Of a stretch of 12,839 bases of DNA, positions 1-7,966 are shown piece by piece. This stretch comes from Saksenaea vasiformis B4078 (taxonomy: Eukaryota; Mucoromycota; Mucoromycetes; Mucorales; Saksenaeaceae). The number at the start of each line of letters is the position of its first letter. The first letter of the stretch is position 1. The notes under the pieces were generated by a model. It was not told the DNA's origin, did no database searches, and saw only the letters and a program-made list of their open reading frames with translations. Location of the stretch: NCBI GenBank assembly GCA_000697055.1, contig JNDT01002168.1:1-12839 (forward strand), in the 5' to 3' direction. Position numbers and translations under genes: made by a program.

Positions 1-1653
1 GAATCCGCACCTCCAGAAGCTCGTCCATCTTGCCCGAGTGGCACCGAGCGATCAACAGCTGTTACTTCCAAGTGCAAGAACTATTCGCCGAGACCTTGAA
101 GCAGCCTACGAATTGTACTACGAGCAGATCAGTCATCTTCTTCAGCAGCAACCGTTCCTCTCGTATACACTTGATGCCTGGACCAGTGAGTGGCGAGATG
201 CATACTTGGGCATCACTGCACATTGGATCAACGATAACTGGAAGCAGAAGTCTGTAACCATTGGATTCGAGCTGCTTTCCGGTCCTCATAGCGCAGAAAA
301 CATGGCGTCTACTTTTGTTGGTCTCCTCAGGGCGATGGGTCTTGATAAAACGAGCTTTTTTATCACCACGGATAATGCCAGCAGTATGCTTGCCATGTCC
401 CGTATCATTGAGATGGAGGTTTCGCCTGCCGTGTTTAATGCTGATTGCAACCACATCTCCTGCATTGCTCATGTAATGAACCTCTCTGTCCAGACAATCA
501 TTGTGAATGGCCTAAATGCTGCAGCTCCTGAGAACGAATTACAAGAATTGAATGAGAATGAAGATACCACTGACATTGCAGAAAGAGACCATCCTGGTAA
601 GTATCTTGTTTTTGTTTCAATCGTTCCAGTCAGTTGTACTTATCTTTTTTATCAAAAGGTACAATTCTGCGTCGTTTTCGTAAAGGCGTAAACAAGATCC
701 GTTCGTCTCCCTCGCGTCTTGATCACTACAGGGAATGTTGCAGGGCCGTCAGCAATGCAAGCTCCACCTTGGAGGTCGGTGAAAGTGGTACTTCACCGAA
801 GATGCTTCTTCTTGACGTCCGAACCTGGTGGAACTCTACTTACGCGATGATTGAACGAGGGCTAGAGATGTCCAGGGCATACAACATGGCGTGCAGGGGA
901 ATATCGAGATTGGAAGCGTACACCTTGAATGAACAGGAGTGGAACGTCCTTCAAGAAGTTAACACTGTCCTGCAACCTTTTTTCGAGCTTACAGGAATAC
1001 ATTGTGCGGAGACGTACCCATCTTTGTCAAATACGATACTTGGATACAACGTGTTGATCGACCACCTGGAAGATTACCGTCACGGTGCGGGTAGAGTAAG
1101 TTAACTGAGTGCAAACAAGGAAAAGGCTAATCACTGATTTTATAGGAATTCCCTGTCCTGTCCAATGCAACGGAGCTGGCACAGCAGAAGTTACAGAAAT
1201 ACTACTCCAAGACGGGAAAAGCGGTGTACGCAATAACAACGGCACTGGATCCCCATGCCAAATTCCAGTGGTGGAAAGACCAGGGTTGGGAGGAACATTA
1301 CGTGGTAGAATCAGTACAACAAGTAACCGAGACTTGGAACGCCGATTTTTGCTGCACGCGTCAGTCTGTTCCAACACAGGCAGCGGCAGGACGAGTTGAC
1401 AGAATACGTTGCCGAACCGATTGTGGATTAGACGATTAGCGTTCTTGAATACTGGGCCAACTGCAGTCGCCAGTGGCCCCAATTGGCGGAAATGGCTCGC
1501 AGGTATTTGGCGATTCCCGCCTCATCCGCACCTTCAGAACGTTGCTTTTCGCATGCGAAGTTTTTTGTGCCGTTTTCGCGTAACTGTTTGAAACCCGAAA
1601 CAGTTAAGTATAGTGTGTTAGTAGATGCTTGGTCCAAACTTTTGGATATATAG
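1..1653 (+). pseudogene. hAT-family transposase, 5'-truncated by window edge and decayed
   Basis: This is a DNA-cutting transposase of the hAT superfamily, acting in the nucleus on its own element's terminal repeats. Three exon blocks are visible: 2-596, 659-1095 and from 1146. They are separated by GTAAGT...AG introns of 62 bp (597-658) and 50 bp (1096-1145) that restore frame. Landmarks in order are LDAWTS (Asp codon 173-175, first catalytic acid), TTDNAS (Asp codon 371-373, second acid), a C-x5-C-x2-H stretch, TWWNSTY near 825-843, and the C-terminal dimerisation block EYW...LAIPASSAPSERCFS, with the Glu of SER at 1537-1539. The frame shifts by one base between about 1345 and 1385. An in-frame TAG follows at 1429-1431, and the frame ends at TAG 1651-1653. 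The N-terminal BED finger, if present, lies left of the window. The family call is firm; inactivity is inferred from the frameshift plus stop. Confidence 0.93.
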
Positions 1654-1741
1654 AATAAAAGTGTTTACTGTCTCAATTGGACCTTTCTCTTGGATTACGT
1701 TTCTGAATTAGTTCTTTTTTTTTTTTTACTGCTCCAACAGT

Positions 1742-1935
1742 TTAACGGACACTTAGTTAATTACAGCATTTGCAAACGACGTAACGTTTCTTTACTCAAC
1801 CTCACGCTTAACTGACGCCTCATTAATTACAACATTAGTGAAGGACATACCTTTTCTCTTTTCTTCTCTTCTTACTTAATTGACATCATGTTAATTACAA
1901 CATTAACGAATGACATGCAAATAATAAAAATGGCA
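1742..1935. repeat. Three imperfect tandem units of about 67 bp in the hAT 3' region
   Basis: Units start at 1742, 1808 and 1876 (spacings 66 and 68). Each opens with TTAAC/T-GAC, then carries a TTAATTACAACATTA-like core, then a GAA-GACAT-like block and a pyrimidine-rich tail. The third unit breaks off near 1935. The array lies between the transposase stop and the terminal repeat, so it belongs to the hAT element. It could be a transposase-binding array, but nothing in the sequence proves this. Confidence 0.8.
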
Positions 1936-1939
1936 TTAC

Positions 1940-2094
1940 TCGAATAATCGAATGAATTCGAATATTCATTTTATTTGACGAATGAATATGAATATGCATT
2001 TCTATTTAACGAACGAATATTCGTATTCGTTCTTACTTGACGAATGAATACGAATATCGATATATTCGTTTGTATTCGTTCGTGCCGACCCCTA
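1940..2094 (+). mobile_element. hAT right terminus: subterminal CGAAT repeats and terminal inverted repeat
   Basis: About 140 bp is packed with alternating CGAATGAATA / TATTCGTTCG motifs on both strands. It ends in GTGCCGACCCCTA (2082-2094). On the other strand this reads TAGGGGTCGGCACGAACG, the style of terminus found on many hAT elements. The element edge is placed at 2094, which would make 2095-2102 (GTTCTATA) the 8-bp target duplication. The left copy is outside the window, so the duplication cannot be confirmed. Dense short subterminal repeats next to the inverted repeat are usual binding sites for hAT transposases. Confidence 0.8.
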
Positions 2095-2157
2095 GTTCTA
2101 TAGCCGAGGTGTATAACTGCAAACTGCAAATAGTTGACAAATCTAACTCGTCATGCT

Positions 2158-2494
2158 TAGGGTTCTTCATGGATCAGATTGGATCAGATTGTCCCTCAAT
2201 CTGAATCTGATCCGCCTATAGATGGATGATCTGTATCTGATCTGTTTGTATCTGACGGATTGGTGGATCAGATATGAATCAACCAATTGTATTCATCATA
2301 ATATAAGACCATTAAAACCTATACTAAAAGTAACAGTGCAAGAAGGTACATTAATAAGGTACATTAATAAATTATTGTATTCAGTGGACACATACTCTAT
2401 AATAATAAAAATAAACATGAAGTTATCGAAAAACTGTAAAGATTGTAACATCATAGAAGGACATGTGAGTAATCACGGTAATTTTAAGCTATAA
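2158..2494 (+). mobile_element. Second hAT-like 5' end (truncated element)
   Basis: It starts TAGGGTTCTTC, sharing TAGGG-T-TC with the inward-read terminus of the neighbouring hAT element. It then has its own subterminal repeats built from GGATCAGATT and AATCTGATC. Two direct copies of GGATCAGATT (2171-2190) face an inverted AATCTGAATCTGATCC (2198-2213), forming a hairpin. More ATCTGATC copies run to about 2275. A short zinc-finger-like reading frame follows, as expected at the start of a hAT transposase. No second terminus is seen and the rest is missing, replaced by simple repeats. The assignment is inference from end structure and layout. Confidence 0.45.
2417..2494 (+). pseudogene. BED-zinc-finger-like N-terminal fragment of a hAT transposase
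   Basis: From ATG 2417 the frame gives 25 residues containing CKDC, then GH-x3-H and GNFKL, ending at TAA 2492-2494. A C-x2-C followed by histidines and a GN-(F/L)-K-L segment is how many BED fingers of hAT transposases are laid out. The second zinc pair (HL...H) is lost after the stop. The location just inside a hAT-like terminus supports the reading. At this length chance resemblance is possible. Confidence 0.35.
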
Positions 2495-2516
2495 TGGCGT
2501 TGCGGTGTGGGGTCCC

Positions 2517-2642
2517 ATTCTTTTTATTATTATCTTTATTATCTTTATTATCTTTATTTTCTTTATTTTCTTTATTTTCTTTATTTTAGTTTTTTTTTTG
2601 TTATGTTTATTTTATTTTATTTTTATTTTATTATTATTATCT
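2517..2642. repeat. TTTATT / CTTTATT low-complexity tract
   Basis: This is a pyrimidine-rich run on the plus strand, made of TTATTATCTTTATTATC, TTTATTTTC and TTTTATTTTA repeats with a 9-13 T run. There is no coding content. It probably arose by slippage and may also derive from an A-rich tail of an insertion on the minus strand. Confidence 0.85.
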
Positions 2643-2780
2643 TGAAATGCCGGTGTTAAATAAATGGAGATGAAGAAAAACGATGGAGAAAACGAATGAA
2701 GAACACTAAGATACAGCAACCGCTGCTTCAGATTAAAAAACCCCAAATCACATGGTTTACACCCCCCACATTTGTGCTGC

Positions 2781-2880
2781 GTAGCAACACAGGAAGGTTC
2801 ACAACGTAGCAACACAGGAGAGTTCATACCGTAGCAACACGAGTAAATCAGTAACAAGGCAACCCGGGAGAATTTAGTTT
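2781..2880 (+). repeat. 25-bp tandem repeat, three clear units and one decayed
   Basis: GTAGCAACAC begins at 2781, 2806 and 2831, an exact 25-bp period. Each copy is followed by a (A/G)GGA-(G/A)-(G/A)-GTTCA-like half that weakens in the third unit. A fourth degenerate unit (AAGGCAACCCGGGAGAATT) is visible around 2855-2875. The array lies 45-140 bp upstream of a TATAAATA box, so a role as an upstream activating array of an LTR or gene promoter is possible but unproven. Confidence 0.8.
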
Positions 2881-2918
2881 CAAGATAGATTTCTTTTTTT
2901 TGTAACGATCAATTTTTG

Positions 2919-2949
2919 TATAAATACCCCAACTTTTTGTTCAATAAAT
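2919..2949 (+). promoter_or_regulatory. TATA-like box followed by AATAAA; possible promoter/LTR R region
   Basis: TATAAATA occurs at 2920-2927 and AATAAA at about 2944-2949, only some 20 bp later. Close spacing of a TATA box and a polyadenylation signal is typical of compact fungal LTRs, with the 25-bp repeat array upstream in the U3 position. I could not place LTR ends (TG...CA) or a target duplication, so this could also be an ordinary promoter or chance in AT-rich DNA. Confidence 0.35.
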
Positions 2950-2950
2950 C

Positions 2951-2975
2951 AAAGATGCTGTTGAACAGCATCTTT
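2951..2975. repeat. Perfect 12-bp-arm palindrome
   Basis: AAAGATGCTGTT and AACAGCATCTTT are exact inverse complements around a single G. The palindrome begins one base after the AATAAA signal. In RNA it would form a tight hairpin (its arms would need to open a little to make a loop). It may be a cruciform or an operator-like site. Confidence 0.85.
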
Positions 2976-3686
2976 CTCTTGGTTTTACTCAAGTACTCAA
3001 AAAGGTCTTTTTCAAAGGTTTTCTTTCATTTTTCAAGCCGCCTTTTACTTGCTCTGCCTTCATTAGTTATTCTCAAGAAACTACTGTTAACTAGAATCTG
3101 CTGATTCTTCTCTTTTATTTTTTTCTGTCCTCTTATTTTACCGAGTTGACTTATAAGCGACGCTGATTCCGCTATCTCTTTTTATTTTCTTTTTACCGAA
3201 ATTCTATATTTCTTCTGATCCAACTCGCTGATCACCCGAGAAATATCTCTATTTCATCCCTATACATCTTTAATTAATAGAATCAATACAAGATCAAAGG
3301 TAACCATACCAACAATCTTACTAACGATCATATTCTTCTCCAAACAGATCTCTTTAGATACTGTTGACCCAGACAACAGTTACTCTACTTTACCTTCTTC
3401 TTCTTCTTTTTAAGCTTTACTACTTATCCAAGTCTTGGTGTTTGATTTAAATCAACACCTGGTGCTCACACAAATCGAACTCTTTTATCAACCAAAATAC
3501 CCTTTTTCATACTTTACCGGTTATTTCTGTCATCAAGTTTACGCTTAGACATTACCAGGAAACATATCTACTTATACCGACAAGTTAAAAATACAGTGTA
3601 ACAACGGTCGTTGGTGGTATGACTTATACATCAATATGAGTCTACCTGTATGACAACCAGTTCTGGGTCTTGTTTGAGGTTTGCCT
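2976..3686. other. No gene recognised; AT-rich stretch with two more hairpins
   Basis: Reading frames here are short, biased and unlike any family I know. Two inverted repeats stand out: ACTGTTG/CAACAGT with a 7-nt loop (3360-3380), and GGTGTTTGATTTAAATCAACACC (3437-3459), which pairs throughout except for one bulged T. Pyrimidine-rich tracts dominate 3100-3420. The block could be leader or U5 sequence of an LTR element whose promoter lies at about 2920, but no ends are visible. Confidence 0.5.
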
Positions 3687-4032
3687 TGTGGTATTTGAAT
3701 AAGTTTAAAGGGAAACAGATAAAATCTTTTGAGACTATTGGATATCTTTATTTCATTCAGTTTGTCTGCCAATTTGTATTTGTTCAGGCTTTTCGGAATC
3801 TAGATTTCAGTGGACGTTATTCTCAGTGATAGGTATTCATGATGGTAATTACTGCGGTAGCAGTGCCACCTTGTTAACAACCTCGGTGATGTCTCTATGA
3901 TTTAGAGATGAGGCATAATCCGTGTTCCAATATAGAGAAGCTTACTGTAAACAGAAATACGTTAATCCCGATCTTCCTATTATGAAACACATTTCAATAG
4001 GATAAATACTACGACCGTCTACATATACCACA
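3687..4032 (-). mobile_element. LTR copy 1 of the TGTGGTAT family (346 bp)
   Basis: It begins TGTGGTAT and ends ATACCACA, perfect 8-bp inverted termini with TG...CA. By eye it is roughly 90% identical to 7967-8316, and similarity stops abruptly at both ends. On the minus strand it carries AATAAA in its last quarter. Just outside its minus-strand 5' edge is a purine-rich run ending GGGGAACAA (about 4033-4050), resembling a polypurine tract. It is therefore read as the 3' LTR of a minus-strand copia-like element. The flanks (TGCCT left, TTGTT right) are not a duplication, as expected when the rest of the element is lost. Confidence 0.65.
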
Positions 4033-4199
4033 TTGTTCCCCAGTTTTCTTGTAACTGGACCGTGAATGGATAAGTTCCGATTGGTGCTCTGAGTGTGGAC
4101 ATGTCTTAGTATAACCTCGTATAACTCATCGTTAAGACTGACATGGTCGCATTTTCTTGTATGTCGTGATGACCTTGAGCTGCGTAAATAGTACTATAA
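4033..4199 (-). pseudogene. Decayed C-terminal end of a copia-like polyprotein with polypurine tract
   Basis: On the minus strand a frame is open from about 4199 down to the LTR edge. It reads ...VILRHVHTQSTNRN...GPVTRKLGN. This loosely matches the end of Ty1/copia RNase H (a hydrophobic strand followed by H-V-x-T-x, then a 'TKP'-like block and a basic K/R-K-L), without the usual ADxxTK being intact. A purine-rich run abuts the LTR. The call depends mostly on position. The similarity is weak and could be chance. Confidence 0.3.
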
Positions 4200-4258
4200 A
4201 TAAAAGGTAAATGTCAGATGCGACACCCATATCTATATATTATATAAATATCCAATCT

Positions 4259-5602
4259 TTATTTTGATCGCTGTATAAATGGCTGACGACAGTTGAACAA
4301 CTCAACTTCAGAAGGGGATGACGTCAAATTTGACCTATCAAATATATGCACATGGCCAGCTGAGGGTATCAAGTCCACTACGATTTTTTTGATTTTTGGA
4401 TATTGGCTAGAGAATTATGAGTCCACAAATACATTTTCTTTTTCTTTTTGCTTTTACCTGACAAATTCGAAGATATCGTCAGCATCAGTACTCAAACCAG
4501 CGAAGTCCAGAACGACCAAACAAATGTCTTGATTTACAACCGCAAGATATGCCAACAGATCTGTAAGATTATGTTGATTAGAACTGAATAGGATCGCTAG
4601 TTAATTGAAATAAACTACCTTGGGTCGTTCCCGCTACAGCTTCAAGTCTATCCATAATCTGGGTGGGTCTTGGGACATCGCGTTTTGATATCTTGTCTTT
4701 GCTGCTACACGTCGCGGAGATATACACCTTGGACACTTTCGACCGCTCTCGTAATCGCTCAGCCATTGTTTGCAATAGTCGGATACGGTCATCGATCGTC
4801 TCGCCATCCTTTGCCCTTGATTTTCTTACATACCCAATTACCTCATACCCATCTGCCTTCAGCCCGTCAATTTCCATCTGGTAGTGAACCATATACTGCT
4901 TTATTTGTTCGATCACGAGCGCTATACCTTTTTTATGAACAAAGATGCAAGTAGATATGGTAAGGTCACAAAACAACTATTCTTACCATGGTATTGAGTG
5001 TCCAGCATGTATATCATTCTTTTTCTTTCCTTTCTTTGATTGCGTTTACCACTCTTGTATGGCTTAGCTTTAATTGTCATAAAATGAATCCTCTTTCGAG
5101 CGCACCACTTTGCAAATTCAGTCGCGCTTTGGCAATAGTTTGGAAAATGACCGCGCAGTTGATGCACAACATCGTAGCTAGATATAAACGTCGGCTTATA
5201 GATAAGGTCATTATTTGGATCGCTTGGAAGGTATATGGTGTTTAAGACTTCAACCATTTGTGCTTCGGTCAATTGTAAATTGTTGCTTTCGTCAACTGAG
5301 TTGACATCCGCTGTGTCTTCTGTTGTTTTTCGCTCAGTGCCATTTGGTATGGCGACTTCATCAGGTAGATAACGATGATAACTGAGAGGGTGACAATTGA
5401 TACGGATGTCAGACATGACTACACAATTTTCTGGATCGCCAGTGTGTACCAACGTAGAATCTTCATAACGAGACAATTTATCCATAGCTAGCGCTCTACA
5501 TTCAGGCGTGTCATGGTACCCGAAATAAGCACAGGCGGCTTGGCCGTAAGTCATTTGTGTGTATGTCGCTTCATTAGGGCTCTCTTTCCTTTTTTTAGTC
5601 AT
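4259..5602 (-). CDS. Intact four-exon gene: serine-recombinase-fold protein with degenerate active site, 391 aa
   Basis: Exons on the minus strand are 5602-4987, 4927-4619, 4560-4458 and 4406-4259. Introns are 59, 58 and 51 bp, with GTAAGA, GTAGTT and GTAAAA donors and AAAAAAG, TTACAG and TCTCTAG acceptors. All junctions keep frame; the total is 1176 nt, ending TAA 4259-4261. Residues 1-180 are unrecognised and hold several Cys/His. A basic, NLS-like patch covers about 183-195. Residues 233-356 then follow the order of a serine-recombinase catalytic domain: strand plus YVRKS (Tyr238, Arg240, Ser242), helix R253-IRLLQTM, strand VYISATCSS (273-281), R-D (288-289), helix TTQDLLAYL, strand CLVVLD (322-327), AGLSTDADDI, strand IKKIVVDLI. 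Asp327 fits the DRxxR aspartate, but both arginines are absent. An alternative TTG-initiated extension to 5644 exists. The family appears multicopy in Mucorales from memory; cleavage activity is doubtful. Confidence 0.8.
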
Positions 5603-5842
5603 AGCCAAACTGTTCACCAAGATTCCTGAAGACTTCCTGCGCAAAAATATTCTACCGGGATTTTTTCTCTCTTCTGATTCGTCAATACGGTTCCTTTTTT
5701 TTTATTACTTTTCACTGTTCTTCTTTACTATGCTGTAACTCTTCCACCTCAGATTTTTTTATCCCATATTTCTGCGAGATCTTTGTTATATTTACATTAG
5801 ACTGTACTAATCATTTTGAGCATTTTTGGTTCCCTATTATCT

Positions 5843-6628
5843 CTAGAACTTTTGGTTTGCTGACATCTCTTTATTAATTCCATCTTCATCAAACGATTGG
5901 GACACGGCTAGTTGAGCACCTTCTTCATCAAGAGACCATCCATCAACACCGTCCTCAAATTCACGTACACCTAAAATCCAGTATTCCTTGATTAATGAAC
6001 TATTTGAGAGGCAAATATGCTTTGACGTACCTGAGGCCTTCTCGGTGATACAGCGTTTCTTGGGGTGACGCTGCAACCAGAACCGCTGAAGCAGATGTCG
6101 GGCACCCCGCCATCCTTCACACTTATCAAAGGTGTCGCGGGATCCGCATTGCATTCCAGCAAGCCAAAGGTATGGTTTTGGACGTGCTTCTTGAACTTGG
6201 TCCGTGCAACGCCATGAGCAGAGTATGCTGCCTTTGTTTGATCAGCAACCATCCTCGTCATAATTTTCAGCTCCTCTATCTACTCGTCGATCTTTCCTTC
6301 TGGTAGCGGCGGCAGATCCATTTTCGCTTCTCTTTCCGAAACGATAAGCTTTGCCAAAATGGTATAATCTAGTTGTGCCTTTCGCACAACTGTAACCGTG
6401 TCGCTCGTTTTCTGGTACGTCAGCCGTGGTATAGTTATTTTTCCATGCCGAATAAGGAGACAGGATGCTCAATGGTTTGGGAAGTGATGTGACACTGCCA
6501 TCGAGCTTCTGGTCATTGCGCTTCGTTTCGAGATGGACCAAATGGTCTGCAATCTTTCTGATCTCTATTCTTGTCTCATCCACTTGCTCCTGAATGTCAT
6601 TAATCTTCGCCACAATTCGTTTCTCCAT
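5843..6628 (-). pseudogene. Coiled-coil protein gene, broken by two frameshifts and a stop
   Basis: From ATG 6628 the frame opens with a charged heptad-rich segment (about residues 1-37, MEKRIVAKINDIQEQVDETR onward) typical of a coiled coil. Near 6405 the apparent frame shifts. It continues with DTVTVVRKAQLDYTILAKL, PPLPEGKIDE, a TAG at 6280-6282 and IEELKIMTRMVADQTKAAY. A second shift near 6125 leads to CEGWRGARHLLQRFWLQRHP, then a 60-bp GTACGT...TTTTAG intron (6030-5971), an acidic tail (REFEDGVDGWSLDEEG) and TAG at 5843-5845. The Trp/Arg-rich C-terminus could be DNA-binding, but I do not recognise the family. It is tandem with the recombinase-like gene, 240 bp upstream on the same strand, so the two may once have worked together. 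That is inference. Confidence 0.55.
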
Positions 6629-6677
6629 CTATATAGCTTCAGCAATGCTTCTGTTTTAATGTCAGACACGACACTAT

Positions 6678-6840
6678 TTAAGATAAGTTAGTAGCAGTAA
6701 AAAGTTGGCAAATCTTGAAATATACGATATTATCATGAACAAATGCAAGAGATGAGTGCTCTCTATCTGGCTGTACAGATCCAGGAAAATATGAAGCATG
6801 TCCTGCGTTTGATAGATTGTTTAAATGCACAGATTCTATC
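6678..6840 (-). pseudogene. Transposase-like C-terminal fragment
   Basis: Immediately outside LTR A the minus strand is open for 53 codons to TAA 6678-6680. It contains LSNAGHASYFPGSVQPDREH and SSLAFVHDNIVYFKICQLF. The pattern D-x-x-S/SS, N-x-I-V-Y-F-x-I-x-x-F recalls the distal part of Tnp2-like fungal transposases, as I remember them. It could be the far end of the same gene whose core fragment lies at 7628-7897, split by the LTR and by decay. The opposite strand is also open here, so coding direction is uncertain. Confidence 0.35.
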
Positions 6841-7158
6841 TGTCGTATTCTACATACAGAATGACTAAATCATATCACGGCATCTACGGTTAAACCTCAC
6901 AGACGAGAAACCGGATAAATAATGATTAAGCTGAAGTGCAAACCATATCAGGGTCCAGTACCCGATTGTATCTGAAACCTCTTTAACATCGATCATTGGT
7001 TTATCACCTGTAAAATTTTTATTTCTCAAGAACACCGCCACTACTATAAAAGCTCCCTGTAAAACAATAATAAACAATCATCTAAGATTCTCAATGTATT
7101 TCCGTCGTTATCAATTATCTCGATTTACCAAAGATCACACTATCAGATACCAACGACA
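6841..7158 (+). mobile_element. LTR A of the TGTCG family (about 318 bp)
   Basis: It starts TGTCGTATTC and ends ATACCAACGACA. It carries TATAAAAG at about 7046 and AATAAA at about 7069 in the plus direction, the expected order for an LTR. An inverted, more diverged copy lies at 8381-8715, and similarity ends sharply at TGTCG in both. No target duplication is seen (CTATC left, TCCAT right), so it is a solo or rearranged LTR. On the opposite strand it holds a 70-codon frame (7077-6865, ..GAFIVVAVFLRN..IGYWTLIWFAL..) that is broken in the other copy by a one-base deletion and a TGG-to-TGA change. I therefore treat that frame as non-coding. Confidence 0.6.
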
Positions 7159-7627
7159 TCCATATATAGACTGTGACCTGTGGGATGGATCAAGGATGTG
7201 ACACCTGGAATGACATCCGAAGATAGTTGGATCATAAACATCTACTCAGTCATTGCGAACCTGTCCATACAACTGATATCTCTCTATATCTGTACGTCTC
7301 CTTTAAAACGATTGATTTGCTACGACCAGTTTGTGCGATCTGGATAGAAAGAACTCTGTTGGACGTTTTGCTCTGTCCGTTCAATCATGTATGGTTGGAA
7401 CAAGTTGCACAGTTATATTCTCTGCGTCTAATGATATTTGTGCGATATGGAAAGAACTTCATATCTATATTGGACATAGACAACCTCCCTGGTAGATCTT
7501 GTTGTATCCAGACTTCTTTGTCATACATTCACTATTATAATGTACTCAGCATCACTCCGTCAGTTCGATTAATTGAATAGCAGATTATAATTCAGTCCCC
7601 TGTTCTTTTCACAGAATAAAGACATCC
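7159..7627. other. No gene supported; probable transposase debris
   Basis: Frames on both strands are open in places. The minus strand shows scattered protein-like pieces (for example NCATCSNHT with a CxxC, and VIPGVTSLIHPTGHSLYMD) lying between two Tnp2-like fragments. None is long or conserved enough to call. A short direct repeat, TTTGTGCGAT-TGGA-AAAGAACT, occurs near 7330 and 7437. Confidence 0.4.
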
Positions 7628-7897
7628 CTAACCGAGTCTCACGTACTCTACCGCCTGATTCTCAACACCAATCAACCGACACTTCAGATCTCCTGATACC
7701 AGCACCAGATGTGCACAGAACTTAAACTCTTGCCCATTGCCTGCAGCAACTATCATCTCTTTAGACTCTAGTATTTCCAGTTCTTCAAACAAATGAGCCA
7801 GGAAGCTATATAGATTTCCGCCTTTGGCAGAGATGGGAATCAAAGCAATTTGCAACATATCCTTCAATTTATGTCTATACAAAGGACACATTAACAT
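7628..7897 (-). pseudogene. Tnp2/CACTA-like transposase core fragment
   Basis: The minus strand reads MLQIALIPISAKGGNLYSFL, then AHLFEELEILE, an NGQEF segment and AHLVLVSGDLKCRLIG. This combination is the hallmark of the catalytic core of Tnp2-type transposases in basal fungi and CACTA elements. It consists of an 'ALIP.P.KGG...FL.PL..EL' segment, then a Gly-containing turn, then a hydrophobic strand ending in S-G-D with D as a likely catalytic acid. The frame stops at 7628-7630 soon after and lacks the rest. Upstream sequence is interrupted by a solo LTR 69 bp away. It is clearly a fragment. The family call is from motif memory, not a search. Confidence 0.55.
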
Positions 7898-7966
7898 TTA
7901 TCTACCAATTCATAGCTAATATCTGTTGTTTGATAGCATTTTCACAACTATGACATAAATAGCTGT

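Noticed and set aside
2781..2880. 25-bp repeats as a CRISPR-like array
   Set aside because: Units are directly adjacent with no spacers, in a eukaryotic context.
3437..3480. TGGTGCTCACACAAATCGAACTC as a tRNA primer-binding site or part of a tRNA gene
   Set aside because: Its complement contains a T-loop-like TTCGATT, but the distance to CCA is 3 nt too short and the T-stem does not pair.
3944..4199. Long minus-strand frame running from the copia remnant into the TGTGGTAT LTR as a real exon
   Set aside because: The second LTR copy shows mostly amino-acid-changing differences in the same frame, so there is no sign of selection inside the LTR.
4293..4591. Plus-strand frames (LNNSTSEGDDVKFDL... 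and ...STQTSEVQNDQTNV...) that look like a small spliced gene
   Set aside because: They are the exact antisense of exons 3 and 4 of the minus-strand recombinase-like gene, whose frame and splice sites are much better.
4578..4976. A stand-alone 132-aa minus-strand protein ending ...TSDPIQF
   Set aside because: The frame reads through two introns. Removing 4928-4986 and 4561-4618 joins it to strongly matching exons on both sides.
6743..6868. Plus-strand 41-codon frame (QMQEMSALYLAVQ...)
   Set aside because: It overlaps the minus-strand fragment and crosses the LTR A edge, and its end is LTR sequence.
7330..7480. Short direct repeat TTTGTGCGAT...AAGAACT as a target duplication or MITE
   Set aside because: Similarity covers only about 25 bp with indels and no element-like ends.
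7227..7580. Plus-strand 117-codon frame
   Set aside because: It has no recognisable motif, starts with TTG, and has a composition like surrounding non-coding DNA.
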